From Streptacidiphilus pinicola (lineage in GTDB: Bacteria; Actinomycetota; Actinomycetes; Streptomycetales; Streptomycetaceae), in NCBI RefSeq assembly GCF_003258295.1, contig NZ_QKYN01000016.1:1-40337 (forward strand): a DNA stretch of 40,337 nucleotides, written 5' to 3'. The notes below the pieces were generated by a model. It ran no database searches. It was not told the origin of the DNA and worked only from the letters and a program-made list of their open reading frames with translations. A program made the position numbers and the translations under genes. This document shows, piece by piece, positions 14,908-23,248 of this stretch. The first letter of the stretch is position 1. Each line of letters opens with the position of its first letter.

Positions 14908-16368
14908 ATGGCTTACGACGATCTACGGTCCTTCCTCCGAGCGCTGGAGCGCGAGGGCGACCTCAAGCGGATCACGGTGGAGGTGGACCCGTACCTGGAG
15001 GTCGGGGAGATCGTCGACCGGGTCCAGAAGGCCAAGGGGCCGGCCCTGCTGTTCGAGAACGTCAAGGGCTCGGCGATGCCGCTGGCCATGAACGTCTTCG
15101 GGACCGAGCGCCGGCTCGCCAAGTCGCTGGGCCTGAAGTCCGCCGACGAGATCGGCGAGAAGATCGCCGGGCTGCTGAAGCCCGAGCTGCCGCACGGGTT
15201 CACCGGTGTGCGCGAGGCCTTCGGCAAGCTGGCCGGGATGACGCACGTGCCGCCCAAGAAGGTGAAGCCGGGGGAGGCCAAGGTCCAGGAGGTCGTGCTC
15301 ACCGGCGACGACGTCGACCTGATGCGGCTGCCGGCGCTGTTCACCTGGCCGCAGGACGGCGGGTCGTTCTTCAACCTGGGCCTGACCCACACCAAGGACC
15401 CGGACACCGGCATCCGCAACCTCGGGCTGTACCGGCTGCAGCGGCACGACAAGCGCACCATCGGCATGCACTGGCAGATCCACAAGGACAGCCGCAACCA
15501 CGCCGCGGTCGCCGCCAAGCGCGGCGAGAAGCTGCCCGTCGCCATCGCCTTCGGCTGCCCGCCGGCCGTCACCTACGCCGCCACCGCGCCGCTGCCGGGC
15601 GACATCGACGAGTACCTGTTCGCGGGCTTCGTCGGCGGCGAGCGGGTGAGGATGGTCGACTGCAAGACCGTCCCGCTCCAGGTCCCGGCCGACGCCGAGG
15701 TGGTGCTGGAGGGCTGGCTGGACCCGGGCGTGATGCTGCCCGAGGGCCCGTTCGGCGACCACACCGGCTTCTACACGCCGCAGGAGCCGTTCCCGGCGCT
15801 GACCATCGACTGCGTGACGATGCGCCGCCGCCCGATCCTGCAGTCCATCGTGGTCGGCCGCCCGCCGACGGAGGACGGTCCGCTGGGCAAGTTCACCGAG
15901 CGGTTCTTCCTGCCGCTGCTGAAGGTGATCGTCCCGGACATCGTCGACTACGACCTGCCCGAGGCCGGCGGCTTCCACAACTGCGTGATCGTCTCGATCG
16001 ACAAGAAGTACCCCAAGCACGCGCAGAAGGTCATGCACGCGATCTGGGGCGCGCACATGATGTCGCTGACCAAGCTGATCGTCGTGGTGGACTCGGACTG
16101 CGACGTCCACGACTACCACGAGGTGGCCTGGCGGGCGCTCGGCAACGTGGACTACAGCCGCGACCTGTCGGTGGTGGAGGGGCCGGTCGACCATCTCGAC
16201 CACGCGTCCTACCAGCAGTTCTGGGGCGGCAAGGCGGGTATCGACGCGACCCGCAAGCTCCCCGAGGAGGGGTACACCCGCGACGGCGGCTGGCCCGAGA
16301 TGGTCCTGTCGGACCCGGCCACCGCCTCGCTCGTCGACCAGCGTTGGAAGGAGTACGGGCTCTCATGA
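14908..16368 (+). CDS. Menaquinone-pathway UbiD-family decarboxylase
   Basis: The 486-residue protein matches the UbiD family of prenylated-FMN-dependent decarboxylases. It begins MAYDDLRSFLRALEREGDLK, with the flavin-binding region GGSFFNLGLTHTKDPDTG and EGPFGDHTGFYT, the latter holding the catalytic Glu/Asp network. This is the menaquinone decarboxylase subgroup that acts on the prenylated dihydroxy-6-naphthoate in the futalosine route (the enzyme called MqnL in recent literature). Its stop overlaps the prenyltransferase start by four nt (ATGA). The UbiX gene that would supply the prenylated flavin follows two genes later. Confidence 0.92.
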   Translation: MAYDDLRSFLRALEREGDLKRITVEVDPYLEVGEIVDRVQKAKGPALLFENVKGSAMPLAMNVFGTERRLAKSLGLKSADEIGEKIAGLLKPELPHGFTGVREAFGKLAGMTHVPPKKVKPGEAKVQEVVLTGDDVDLMRLPALFTWPQDGGSFFNLGLTHTKDPDTGIRNLGLYRLQRHDKRTIGMHWQIHKDSRNHAAVAAKRGEKLPVAIAFGCPPAVTYAATAPLPGDIDEYLFAGFVGGERVRMVDCKTVPLQVPADAEVVLEGWLDPGVMLPEGPFGDHTGFYTPQEPFPALTIDCVTMRRRPILQSIVVGRPPTEDGPLGKFTERFFLPLLKVIVPDIVDYDLPEAGGFHNCVIVSIDKKYPKHAQKVMHAIWGAHMMSLTKLIVVVDSDCDVHDYHEVAWRALGNVDYSRDLSVVEGPVDHLDHASYQQFWGGKAGIDATRKLPEEGYTRDGGWPEMVLSDPATASLVDQRWKEYGLS

Positions 16369-17264
16369 CGACGGCTGTCGCCACCCCGGAGATCGGCAGG
16401 ACGAAGGCGTTTCTGCGGCTGGTGATGATCGAGCACTCGGTCTTCGCGCTGCCCTTCGCCTACATCGCCGCACTGACGGCGATGTTCCTGCAGGACGGGC
16501 ACGTGCACTGGGTCCAGTTGCTGCTGGTCACCCTGTGCATGGTCGGCCTGCGGACGTTCGCCATGGCCGCGAACCGGATCATCGACCGCGAGATCGACGC
16601 GCGGAACCCGCGCACCGCCGGACGCGAGCTGGTCACCGGCGCGGTGTCGCTGCGCACCGCGTACACCGGCTCGGCGGTCGCGCTGGTCGTCTTCCTCACC
16701 GCGGCCGCGCTGCTCAACCCGCTCTGCCTGGCGCTGGCGCCGATCGCGGTCATCCCGATGGTCGTCTATCCCTACGGCAAGCGGTTCACCGACTTCCCGC
16801 ACGCGATCCTGGGCCTCGCGCAGGCCATGGGCCCGGTCGGGGCGTGGCTCGCCGTCACCGGCACCTGGTCCTGGGAGGCCTGCGTGCTGGGTCTGGCCGT
16901 CGGCGTCTGGATCGGCGGCTTCGACCTGATCTTCGGCTGCCAGGACGTGATGGCCGACCGCGCCGACGGCGTCCGCTCCGTCCCGGCCCGCTTCGGCGTC
17001 GCCAACGCCCTGTACGGCGCCCGGGCCGCGCACGTGGTCACCCTGCTGCTGCTCGGCTGGTACGCGTATCTGACGGTGGCCGGCTGGGCGTTCTGGATGG
17101 GTCTCGCGGTGGTGACCGTGGCCTTCGTCTACGAGCACTCCATCGTCCGTCCGGGTGATCTGAGCCGGCTCAACCGCGCCTTCTTCCAGGTGAACGGATT
17201 CGTCGGCATCTCGCTGTTCTGCTTCGCCCTGCTGGACCTGGTGCTGCGCGGACTCACCCCCTGA
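16365..17264 (+). CDS. mqnP: Menaquinone biosynthesis prenyltransferase MqnP (UbiA family)
   Basis: The 299-residue protein has eight to nine transmembrane helices and both UbiA aspartate motifs: NRIIDREIDARNPRT after helix 2 and DVMADRADG in a later loop, which bind Mg-diphosphate of the prenyl donor. It attaches a polyprenyl chain to 1,4-dihydroxy-6-naphthoate at the membrane. ATG 16365 overlaps the UbiD stop (ATGA), so the two are translationally coupled. This sequence is the short type found with futalosine genes rather than MenA. Confidence 0.92.
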   Translation: MTTAVATPEIGRTKAFLRLVMIEHSVFALPFAYIAALTAMFLQDGHVHWVQLLLVTLCMVGLRTFAMAANRIIDREIDARNPRTAGRELVTGAVSLRTAYTGSAVALVVFLTAAALLNPLCLALAPIAVIPMVVYPYGKRFTDFPHAILGLAQAMGPVGAWLAVTGTWSWEACVLGLAVGVWIGGFDLIFGCQDVMADRADGVRSVPARFGVANALYGARAAHVVTLLLLGWYAYLTVAGWAFWMGLAVVTVAFVYEHSIVRPGDLSRLNRAFFQVNGFVGISLFCFALLDLVLRGLTP

Positions 17265-17273
17265 CGGAATATC

Positions 17274-17328
17274 AGAGGCCCTCTCGTTGCTCACCATCCC
17301 CACAGGGACGAGCAAGGGGAGGGCCTCT
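17274..17328 (+). promoter_or_regulatory. Long hairpin that terminates mqnP or masks the next ribosome site
   Basis: AGAGGCCCTC (17274-17283) pairs perfectly with GAGGGCCTCT (17319-17328). Inside it TTGCTC (17287-17292) pairs with GAGCAA (17310-17315). The right arm contains the Shine-Dalgarno GGAGG (17318-17322) of the gene starting at 17333. It can therefore be a terminator or a structure that blocks translation. Confidence 0.55.
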
Positions 17329-17332
17329 TCGT

Positions 17333-17932
17333 ATGAGCGAGATCGGCACCACAGCGGTCATCGGCACCGGCAACATCGGCGGCACCCTCGGCCGTGCCTT
17401 CGCCAGAGCCGGGCACGCCGTCGTCTTCGGCTCCCGCAACCCGGCCGCCTCCGAGGCGGCGGGCGACACCGGGGCGAAGGTCGCGACCCCGGAGGAGGCC
17501 GTCGCCGCCGCCGACACGGTCCTGCTGGCCATTCCGGCCGACGACGTCCAGGCCTTCCTGCGTACGCACGCCGACGCGCTCGCGGGCAAGCTCGTCCTCG
17601 ACGCCACCAACCGCTTTCCGCTGCCGGTCCTGCACAGCGCCGACCTGGTGCGCGCCATGGTGCCGACCGCCCGATACGCCCGCGCCTTCAACAGCCAGGC
17701 CTGGGAGACCTTCGCCGACCCGCGCTGGGACGGCGAGCCGGGCCACCTCTTCTACACCGTCTTCGACGCCGCCGACGCCCCCACCGTCGAGGCCCTGATC
17801 AGCGCTGTCGGTCTGGTCCCCGCCTTCGCCGGCCTGGGCCGTCCGGATCTGCTGGACGCGGCGCTCTTCCTGATGGTCCCGGCCTACGAGACCCACGGCC
17901 GCCGCACCGGCCTCCGGCTCGTGCACGACTGA
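17333..17932 (+). CDS. NADPH-dependent F420 reductase-like NAD(P)-binding protein
   Basis: The 199-residue protein has an N-terminal Rossmann motif VIGTGNIGGTLGRAFARAG and the typical SRNP after strand 2, which recognises the NADP phosphate. DTVLLAIPADDV and LVLDATNRFP follow. This is the F420 oxidoreductase / NADP oxidoreductase coenzyme F420-dependent family. The true substrate of this subgroup is unclear, since many members are not F420 reductases. The start ATG at 17333 has GGAGG ten nt upstream, inside the right arm of a long hairpin. It lies between mqnP and ubiX but is not known to belong to menaquinone synthesis. Confidence 0.78.
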   Translation: MSEIGTTAVIGTGNIGGTLGRAFARAGHAVVFGSRNPAASEAAGDTGAKVATPEEAVAAADTVLLAIPADDVQAFLRTHADALAGKLVLDATNRFPLPVLHSADLVRAMVPTARYARAFNSQAWETFADPRWDGEPGHLFYTVFDAADAPTVEALISAVGLVPAFAGLGRPDLLDAALFLMVPAYETHGRRTGLRLVHD

Positions 17933-17937
17933 CCCGT

Positions 17938-17943
17938 TAGGGT
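17938..17943 (+). promoter_or_regulatory. -10 box (TAGGGT) of the leaderless ubiX gene
   Basis: TAGGGT is followed by six nt and the GTG start at 17950. With no ribosome site present, a leaderless transcript is likely. Confidence 0.5.
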
Positions 17944-17949
17944 CGATGC

Positions 17950-18606
17950 GTGAAGCGTGAACCGTGGGTCGTCGGTGTGACGGGGGCGTCCGGGACGCCG
18001 TATGCGGCGGCGGTGATCCGGGGACTGCTCGGGGCGGGCGAGGCCGTGGACGTGGTGGTCAGCCGCGCGGCCCGGCTGACCCTGATCGACGAGACCGGGA
18101 TCTCCTTCCGCGACGCGCACTGGCGCGAGGACCTGCGGGAGTGGCTGGAGCGGCCGCTGGACCGCGGCAAGCCCCAGCGGTTCGAGCTGGACGCCGTACG
18201 CTACTGGACGGCAGGCGACTTCGCCGCCGGGCCGTCCAGCGGCTCGTACCCCGCCAAGGGGATGATCGTGGTCCCGTGCAGCGCGGCCGCCGTCGCCGGG
18301 ATCGCGATCGGCCTGAGCAAGGACCTGCTGCAGCGGGCGGCGAGCGTCACTCTCAAGGAGCGCCGCCCGCTGGTGCTCTGTGTGCGGGAGACCCCGCTCA
18401 GCGGGGTGACGCTGCGTCAACTGGCCGACCTGGACCAGCAGGGCGCGGTGGTCATCCCCGCCTCCCCGGGCTTCTACGCGGGCTCGGCCAGCGTGCAGCA
18501 GCTCGTGGATTTCGTGGCCGGACGTGTGCTCGACGCGGTGGGGGTCGACCACGGTCTCTACCTGCGCTGGGCGGGTGAACTGGGCGGCGGCGCCACCTCG
18601 ACGTGA
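17950..18606 (+). CDS. ubiX: UbiX-family flavin prenyltransferase
   Basis: The 218-residue protein opens WVVGVTGASGTPYAAAVIRGL, the FMN-binding flavoprotein motif of UbiX/Pad1. It contains MIVVPCSAAAVAGIAIGLSK and the region LKERRPLVLCVRETPLS that binds dimethylallyl phosphate. It makes prenylated FMN for the UbiD decarboxylase encoded 1.6 kb upstream, completing the decarboxylation pair of the futalosine pathway. The start is GTG 17950, six nt after a TAGGGT box. The sequence is longer than E. coli UbiX (189 residues) through an insertion around residues 55-95. Confidence 0.92.
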   Translation: MKREPWVVGVTGASGTPYAAAVIRGLLGAGEAVDVVVSRAARLTLIDETGISFRDAHWREDLREWLERPLDRGKPQRFELDAVRYWTAGDFAAGPSSGSYPAKGMIVVPCSAAAVAGIAIGLSKDLLQRAASVTLKERRPLVLCVRETPLSGVTLRQLADLDQQGAVVIPASPGFYAGSASVQQLVDFVAGRVLDAVGVDHGLYLRWAGELGGGATST

Positions 18607-18724
18607 TGGAGGTCACCTCGTCGGAGTATCTTCTTTGCGAACCGGGGGCTGTGTCGGCTCGGAGATTTGGAATCCGGATACTGTCGGCAGGTTCCCCAAC
18701 GATTGGAAGGCCAGGTTTTCGACC

Positions 18725-19204
18725 ATGGACGCGGTGGACAGGCAGCTCATCCAGGCGCTGCGCGAGAACGGGCGCGCCTCCTACGCCGAGCTGGGCCGGC
18801 TGGTCGGCCTGTCGGGCCCCAGCGTCACCGACCGGATCAACCGCCTCGAACAGGCGGGCGTGATCACCGGTTACCGCGCGACGGTGAACCCGGCCTCGCT
18901 CGGGCTCGGCGTCACCGCCCTGATCGGTCTCCAGCTGACCGACGCGGCGGACCACGAGGACGTCGCGCACCGGCTGCGCGACCTGCCCGACATCGAGGAC
19001 TGCTGGTTCATCGCGGGCGACGACTCCTACATGCTCAAGGCCCGCGTCCCCGACGTGGACGGGCTGGAGTCGATCGTCAAGCGCCTCTCCGGCACCAAGG
19101 GCGTCGCCCGCACCCGTACGACGGTCGTCCTCTCCACCAAGTGGGAGAACCGGGCGGTCGAGCTTCCCGAGACCGAGTTCACGGACCCGACGCGAAAGGC
19201 GTGA
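18725..19204 (+). CDS. Lrp/AsnC family transcriptional regulator
   Basis: The 159-residue protein has an N-terminal winged helix (MDAVDRQLIQALRENGRASY then LVGLSGPSVTDRINRLEQAGVITGY, residues 1-50) and a C-terminal RAM ligand domain with GDDSYMLKARV. Lrp/AsnC proteins sense amino acids. The gene is seven nt upstream of a threonine dehydratase-like gene, so it probably controls amino-acid catabolism locally. The ATG at 18725 is chosen as the conserved family start. The spacer before it contains a GATACT box at 18677-18682 and TTCC/GGAA half-sites that may be autoregulatory. Confidence 0.9.
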   Translation: MDAVDRQLIQALRENGRASYAELGRLVGLSGPSVTDRINRLEQAGVITGYRATVNPASLGLGVTALIGLQLTDAADHEDVAHRLRDLPDIEDCWFIAGDDSYMLKARVPDVDGLESIVKRLSGTKGVARTRTTVVLSTKWENRAVELPETEFTDPTRKA

Positions 19205-19211
19205 CGCCCGC

Positions 19212-20234
19212 ATGGCCCTGGTGACGCTGGACGAACTGCGCGAGGCACAACGACGGATCGCCGGGGTCGCGGTGCGCACACCCCTGCTGCCCTGCCCCTG
19301 GGCCGACCGCCCAGAAGGTGTGCTGCGAAGCAGCTCGAACAAGGGGGGTGGTGGGCGAGGGGCCGGCCGGTCACTGCACCTGAAGCCGGAGAACCTGCAG
19401 CCGACCGGCGCGTTCAAGCTCCGCGGCGCGTACAACCGCCTGGCCGCGCTGACGCCGGAGGAGCGGGCGCGCGGCGTCGTCGCCCAGTCCAGCGGCAACC
19501 ACGCCCAGGCGGTCGCCTACGCCGCCCGTGAGCTCGGCATCAAGGCCGTCATCGTCATGCCGGACACCTCACCCGCCGTGAAGGTGGAGAACACCCGCTC
19601 CTACGGGGCCGAGGTGATCCTCGTCGACATGACCCAACGGGACGACCTGCCCGCAGAGCTGGTGGAGCGGCACGGCTACGTCTGGGTGCCGCCCTACGAC
19701 GACCCGTACATCATCGCGGGCCAGGGCACGACCGGCCTGGAGATCTCCGACGACGCGGCCGCCCTCGACCTCGACCTGCAGACCGTCCTGGTCCCGGTCA
19801 GCGGCGGCGGTCTGATCAGCGGCGTCGCGACGGCGCTCAAGCTCACCATGCCGGGCGTGCGGGTCATCGGAGTGGAGCCCGCACTGGCCGGCGACGCCGC
19901 CGAGAGCTTCCGGGCCGGCGAGCGGCGCGCCTGGGCCCACGCCGACACCTACCGGACCATTGCGGACGGCCTGCGCACCACCTCGCTGGGGGAGCTGCCC
20001 TGGGAGCACGTGCAAGCCTACGTGGACGACATCATCACGGTCTCGGAGGAGGAGATCGCCGAGTCGGTGGCCGTGCTGGCCCGCCGCGGCCGCCTCGTCG
20101 CCGAGCCCTCGGGCGCGGTCGCCACCGCGGCCTACCTCTTCCACGCCGAGGAACTCCCCGGCAGCCGATTCGCCGCGATCGTCAGCGGCGGCAATCTGGA
20201 GCCGAGCCTGCTGGCGAGGCTGCTCGCCCAGTAG
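19212..20234 (+). CDS. Threonine dehydratase-like PLP enzyme (serine/threonine ammonia-lyase)
   Basis: The 340-residue fold-type II PLP enzyme has the Schiff-base lysine Lys69 in [11 protein letters not shown], the substrate loop [13 protein letters not shown] and the glycine-rich phosphate loop [11 protein letters not shown]. It lacks the C-terminal ACT-like regulatory domain, so it is the short catabolic type (threonine or serine ammonia-lyase, or hydroxyaspartate ammonia-lyase). Residues about 35-53 ([20 protein letters not shown]) are a low-complexity insertion between the first helix and the conserved LKPENLQ, which most relatives lack. It follows the Lrp regulator with a seven-nt gap. 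Confidence 0.85.
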   Translation: MALVTLDELREAQRRIAGVAVRTPLLPCPWADRPEGVLRSSSNKGGGGRGAGRSLHLKPENLQPTGAFKLRGAYNRLAALTPEERARGVVAQSSGNHAQAVAYAARELGIKAVIVMPDTSPAVKVENTRSYGAEVILVDMTQRDDLPAELVERHGYVWVPPYDDPYIIAGQGTTGLEISDDAAALDLDLQTVLVPVSGGGLISGVATALKLTMPGVRVIGVEPALAGDAAESFRAGERRAWAHADTYRTIADGLRTTSLGELPWEHVQAYVDDIITVSEEEIAESVAVLARRGRLVAEPSGAVATAAYLFHAEELPGSRFAAIVSGGNLEPSLLARLLAQ

Positions 20235-20266
20235 GGGCGGTGCACGGTGAGCACCGGGCGGGGGCG

Positions 20267-20272
20267 TAGGCT
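20267..20272 (+). promoter_or_regulatory. -10 box (TAGGCT) upstream of mqnE
   Basis: TAGGCT would place the transcription start near 20279, about 34 nt before the ATG at 20313. GGAGG at 20298-20302 lies within this leader. Confidence 0.4.
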
Positions 20273-20312
20273 CGTGCGGATTGTTCAGGTCGCTGATGGA
20301 GGCGGGACTCGG

Positions 20313-21476
20313 ATGGACGCAGGGCTGAAGCGCGAGCTGGAGGCGAAGGTCTACGCCGGGGAGCGGCTCACCCGTGAGGACGGGATCGCCCTCTACGAGA
20401 CCGACGACCTGGCGTGGCTCGGCGGGCTCGCCCACCACGTGCGGACGCAGAAGAACGGCGACGTCGTCCACTTCAACGTCAACCGTCACCTGAACATGAC
20501 CAACGTCTGCACCGCCTCCTGCGCGTACTGCTCGTTCCAGCGCAAGCCGGGCGAGAAGGACGCGTACACGATGCGCATCGAGGAGGCGGTCAAGCTCGCC
20601 AAGGCGATGGAGACCGACCAGCTCACCGAGCTGCACATCGTCAACGGCCTGCACCCGACGCTGCCCTGGCGGTACTACCCGCGCTCGCTGCGGGCCCTGA
20701 AGGAGGCGCTGCCCACCGTCGGGCTCAAGGCCTTCACCGCCACCGAGATCCACCACTTCGAGAAGATCTCCGGCCTGTCCGCCGACGAGATCCTCGACGA
20801 GCTGATCGATGCCGGTCTGGAGTCACTGACCGGCGGCGGCGCCGAGATCTTCGACTGGGAGGTCCGCCAGCACATCGTCGACCACGACACCCACTGGGAG
20901 GACTGGTCGCGGATCCACCGCCTGGCGCACTCCAAGGGCCTCAAGACGCCCGCCACGATGCTCTACGGACACATCGAGGAGCCGCGGCACCGCGTGGACC
21001 ACGTGCTGCGGCTGCGTGAGCTGCAGGACGAGACCGGCGGCTTCCAGGTCTTCATCCCGCTGCGCTACCAGCACGACTTCCACGACTCGCGCGACGGCAA
21101 GATCCGCAACACGCTGCAGGCGCGCACCACGATGGCGACCGGCGCGGACATGATCCGCACCTTCGCCGTCTCCCGGCTGCTCTTCGACAACGTCCCGCAC
21201 GTCAAGGTCTTCTGGGTGATGCACGGCCTGGCCGGCGCCCAGCTGATGCTCAACCACGGCGCGGACGACATGGACGGCTCGGTCGTCGAGTACAAGATCA
21301 CCCATGACGCCGACGGCTTCGGCACGCCCAACAAGCTGACCCGCGACGACCTGCTCGACCTGATCCGTGACGCGGGCTTCCGCCCGGTCGAGCGGAACAC
21401 CCGCTACGAGATCATCAACGAGTACCCCGGCCCGGACGCCGACCGCCGGGAGACCCCGCAGCCGATGCGGTTCTGA
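20313..21476 (+). CDS. mqnE: Aminofutalosine synthase MqnE (radical SAM)
   Basis: The 387-residue protein has the radical SAM cluster Cys66-x3-Cys70-x2-Cys73 in TNVCTASCAYCSFQRKPG. It also has ELHIVNGLHPTLPWRYY and GGGAEIFDWEVR, which identify MqnE within the CofH/MqnC/MqnE group. It joins 3-[(1-carboxyvinyl)oxy]benzoate to the adenosyl radical to give aminofutalosine. The ATG at 20313 has GGAGG at 20298-20302. The enzyme product would need deamination before MqnB can act, or MqnB may accept aminofutalosine; which applies cannot be told here. Confidence 0.95.
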   Translation: MDAGLKRELEAKVYAGERLTREDGIALYETDDLAWLGGLAHHVRTQKNGDVVHFNVNRHLNMTNVCTASCAYCSFQRKPGEKDAYTMRIEEAVKLAKAMETDQLTELHIVNGLHPTLPWRYYPRSLRALKEALPTVGLKAFTATEIHHFEKISGLSADEILDELIDAGLESLTGGGAEIFDWEVRQHIVDHDTHWEDWSRIHRLAHSKGLKTPATMLYGHIEEPRHRVDHVLRLRELQDETGGFQVFIPLRYQHDFHDSRDGKIRNTLQARTTMATGADMIRTFAVSRLLFDNVPHVKVFWVMHGLAGAQLMLNHGADDMDGSVVEYKITHDADGFGTPNKLTRDDLLDLIRDAGFRPVERNTRYEIINEYPGPDADRRETPQPMRF

Positions 21477-21552
21477 CGGGGTCTCGGGGGGACGACCGCG
21501 ACGGCGTCGGCATGGGGCGCGACCTGCGCTGACGCCGGTGCCGTCAGGTTTT
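21473..21552 (+). terminator. Nested hairpin with T-run after mqnE
   Basis: CTGACGG (21473-21479, overlapping the stop codon) pairs with CCGTCAG (21541-21547). Inside it CGGCGTC (21502-21508) pairs with GACGCCG (21531-21537). GGTTTTCC follows immediately, giving a short U-run. This is the most Rho-independent-like terminator in the window. Confidence 0.45.
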
Positions 21553-21635
21553 CCACAGCCCTGTGAAGATCGCCTCCGGCGGCGTGCTTCACTTGTTGGG
21601 TATTGCCATCCCCGTAGGGAAAGAGAATCCGCGTC

Positions 21636-21971
21636 GTGAGCACCAAGTCGCACGCCACCCTCCGCTACAGCGCGATGCGGGCCAGCATCTTCCTCGCCTG
21701 CTTCCTGATCGCCCTGGTGCTCGCCCGGGTCGGCGTGCTGCCGGTCACGGCCGGCGCGTCCGGGGTCTTCCTGCTGCTGATCATCGCCGGTGTCGTCTCC
21801 GCGCCGATCAGCTTCGTCGTGCTGAGCCGCCAGCGGGACGCCATGTCGGAGCAGATCACCGGCGGGCTGGCGCGCCGCAAGGCGGGCAAGCAGACCATGG
21901 GCTCCCGCATCGCCGCGCAGAACGCCGCCGAGGACGCCCTCGACGACGCCGTGCGCGCCCAGCAGCAGTAG
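21636..21971 (+). CDS. DUF4229 small membrane protein
   Basis: The 111-residue protein has two hydrophobic helices (about residues 14-33 and 38-62) linked by a short loop. A charged cytoplasmic tail follows, RQRDAMSEQITGGLARRKAG and onward, ending DDAVRAQQQ. This matches the actinobacterial DUF4229 family, of unknown function. The start is GTG 21636 with AGGGAAAGAG about ten nt upstream. The LacI-type regulator follows after 20 nt. Confidence 0.8.
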   Translation: MSTKSHATLRYSAMRASIFLACFLIALVLARVGVLPVTAGASGVFLLLIIAGVVSAPISFVVLSRQRDAMSEQITGGLARRKAGKQTMGSRIAAQNAAEDALDDAVRAQQQ

Positions 21972-21991
21972 GACCCGCCGAGGCGCCGCGG

Positions 21992-23011
21992 GTGAACCGC
22001 CGTCCGACCGGGCGCGACGTCGCCGAGCGCGCCGGGGTCTCCCAGGCCACCGTCTCGCTGGTCTTCTCCGGCTCGGCCGCCGCGTCGCACCGCGTCTCCG
22101 GGGCCACCCGGGAGCGGGTGCTGGCCGCCGCCGCCGAGCTCGGCTACGCGCCGCAGGCCGCCGGACGCCAACTGCGGCTCGGTCGCACCGGGATGCTGCT
22201 GCTCGCCGTCCCGAACATCCTCGGCCCCTTCTTCGCCCGCGTGCTGGCGGGTGCGCAGACCGAGGCCGCCGGGCCCGCCGGGGACGGTGGCCTGTCCGTG
22301 GTCGTCTCCTCCGCCTGGGACCACGCCGCCCTGGCCCGCGCCGCGCGCGGCGGCCAGTACGACGGCCTGCTGGTCTGCTCCCCGGACGACCGCCAGCTCG
22401 GCGGCGACCTGCCCGACGACGTCCCCGTGGTCTACCTCGACGCCGACCCCTCGCTGAGTGCCGGGCATCCGCGCCGCCGCACCCAGCAGCTCGACGTGGG
22501 CGCCGGCATGGCCGCGGCCGTCGGGCACCTGCGTGAGCTCGGTCATCAGCGGCTGGGGCATCTGCGGTCCGTCGAGTCCGCGCACACCTTCCGGGCCCGC
22601 CAGGCGGGCTTCGAGGCCGCCGCTGCGGGCGCGGAGGTGGTCGAGGTCGGCGTCTCCGTCAACGGCGGCCTGGACGCCGCCCGTGAGGCCGCACGGACTC
22701 TCCTCGGCCCCGCCACGGGCCGTCCCCGGGCCGTCGTCTGCGACGACGACGTGGTGGCCGCCGGCGTCTACCACGTCGCGGCCGAGCTGGGCCTGCGGAT
22801 CCCGGAGGACCTCTCGGTCGTCGGCATCGACAACATCGTGGCCGCGCCGCTCTTCGCGCCCGCTCTCACCACGGTCGACCTGCCCGGCGAGCGCCTGGGC
22901 GCGGCCGGCGTCCGGCTGCTGGCCGGTCTCGGCGCGGGCGCGGACGAGGCGGTTCCCGAACCCGAGCCGCTGCCGACCTACCTCGTGGTGCGCGGATCCA
23001 CCGGGCGCTGA
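21992..23011 (+). CDS. LacI family transcriptional regulator
   Basis: The 339-residue protein starts with the LacI helix-turn-helix (GRDVAERAGVSQATVSLVF) and hinge (RERVLAAAAELGYAPQAAGR). A periplasmic-binding-like sensor domain follows, ending GIDNIVAAPLFAPALTTVDL, typical of the family. It probably represses a sugar or nucleoside catabolic operon in response to the free ligand, but no such operon is next to it, so it may act elsewhere. The GTG start at 21992 lies 20 nt after the DUF4229 stop. Confidence 0.88.
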   Translation: MNRRPTGRDVAERAGVSQATVSLVFSGSAAASHRVSGATRERVLAAAAELGYAPQAAGRQLRLGRTGMLLLAVPNILGPFFARVLAGAQTEAAGPAGDGGLSVVVSSAWDHAALARAARGGQYDGLLVCSPDDRQLGGDLPDDVPVVYLDADPSLSAGHPRRRTQQLDVGAGMAAAVGHLRELGHQRLGHLRSVESAHTFRARQAGFEAAAAGAEVVEVGVSVNGGLDAAREAARTLLGPATGRPRAVVCDDDVVAAGVYHVAAELGLRIPEDLSVVGIDNIVAAPLFAPALTTVDLPGERLGAAGVRLLAGLGAGADEAVPEPEPLPTYLVVRGSTGR

Positions 23012-23029
23012 CCTCCGTCGGACGGGGGA

Positions 23030-23035
23030 TAGGCT
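23030..23035 (+). promoter_or_regulatory. -10 box (TAGGCT) of the 28-residue membrane peptide gene
   Basis: TAGGCT is followed by exactly six nt and the GTG at 23042, the leaderless spacing found elsewhere in the window. Confidence 0.5.
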
Positions 23036-23041
23036 GAACGT

Positions 23042-23128
23042 GTGGATCCCAAGACCAGAATGCGCATCGTCACCGGTGCATTGGTGCTGCTCCTGATCGT
23101 CGTCGTGATCGGTGCCGCCCTGCACTAG
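23042..23128 (+). CDS. 28-residue single-helix membrane peptide
   Basis: GTG 23042 opens a 28-codon frame with a six-residue polar start (VDPKTR) and then a continuous hydrophobic helix (IVTGALVLLLIVVVIGAAL), ending in His and TAG at 23126-23128. Short leaderless peptides of this pattern are common and conserved in Streptomyces. A TAGGCT box six nt before the start supports expression on its own transcript. The function is unknown. It is not part of the LacI frame and ends about 120 nt before the secreted-protein gene. Confidence 0.55.
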   Translation: MDPKTRMRIVTGALVLLLIVVVIGAALH

Positions 23129-23248
23129 CCGCGTCCTGTTACGCGTGTGGGTGATAACCGTTTGGATCTCTCCTGTTGCCGAGAGTGACGAGCGGGGCGA
23201 GGTTGAGCGAGTCCGACCAACCCTTTCTGAGTTAGGGAAGTCACGCTC

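Noticed and set aside
21549-21557. TTTTCCACA resembling a DnaA box
   Set aside because: It is a single copy with a mismatch to the Streptomyces consensus TTGTCCACA, at a terminator T-run and with no origin genes nearby.
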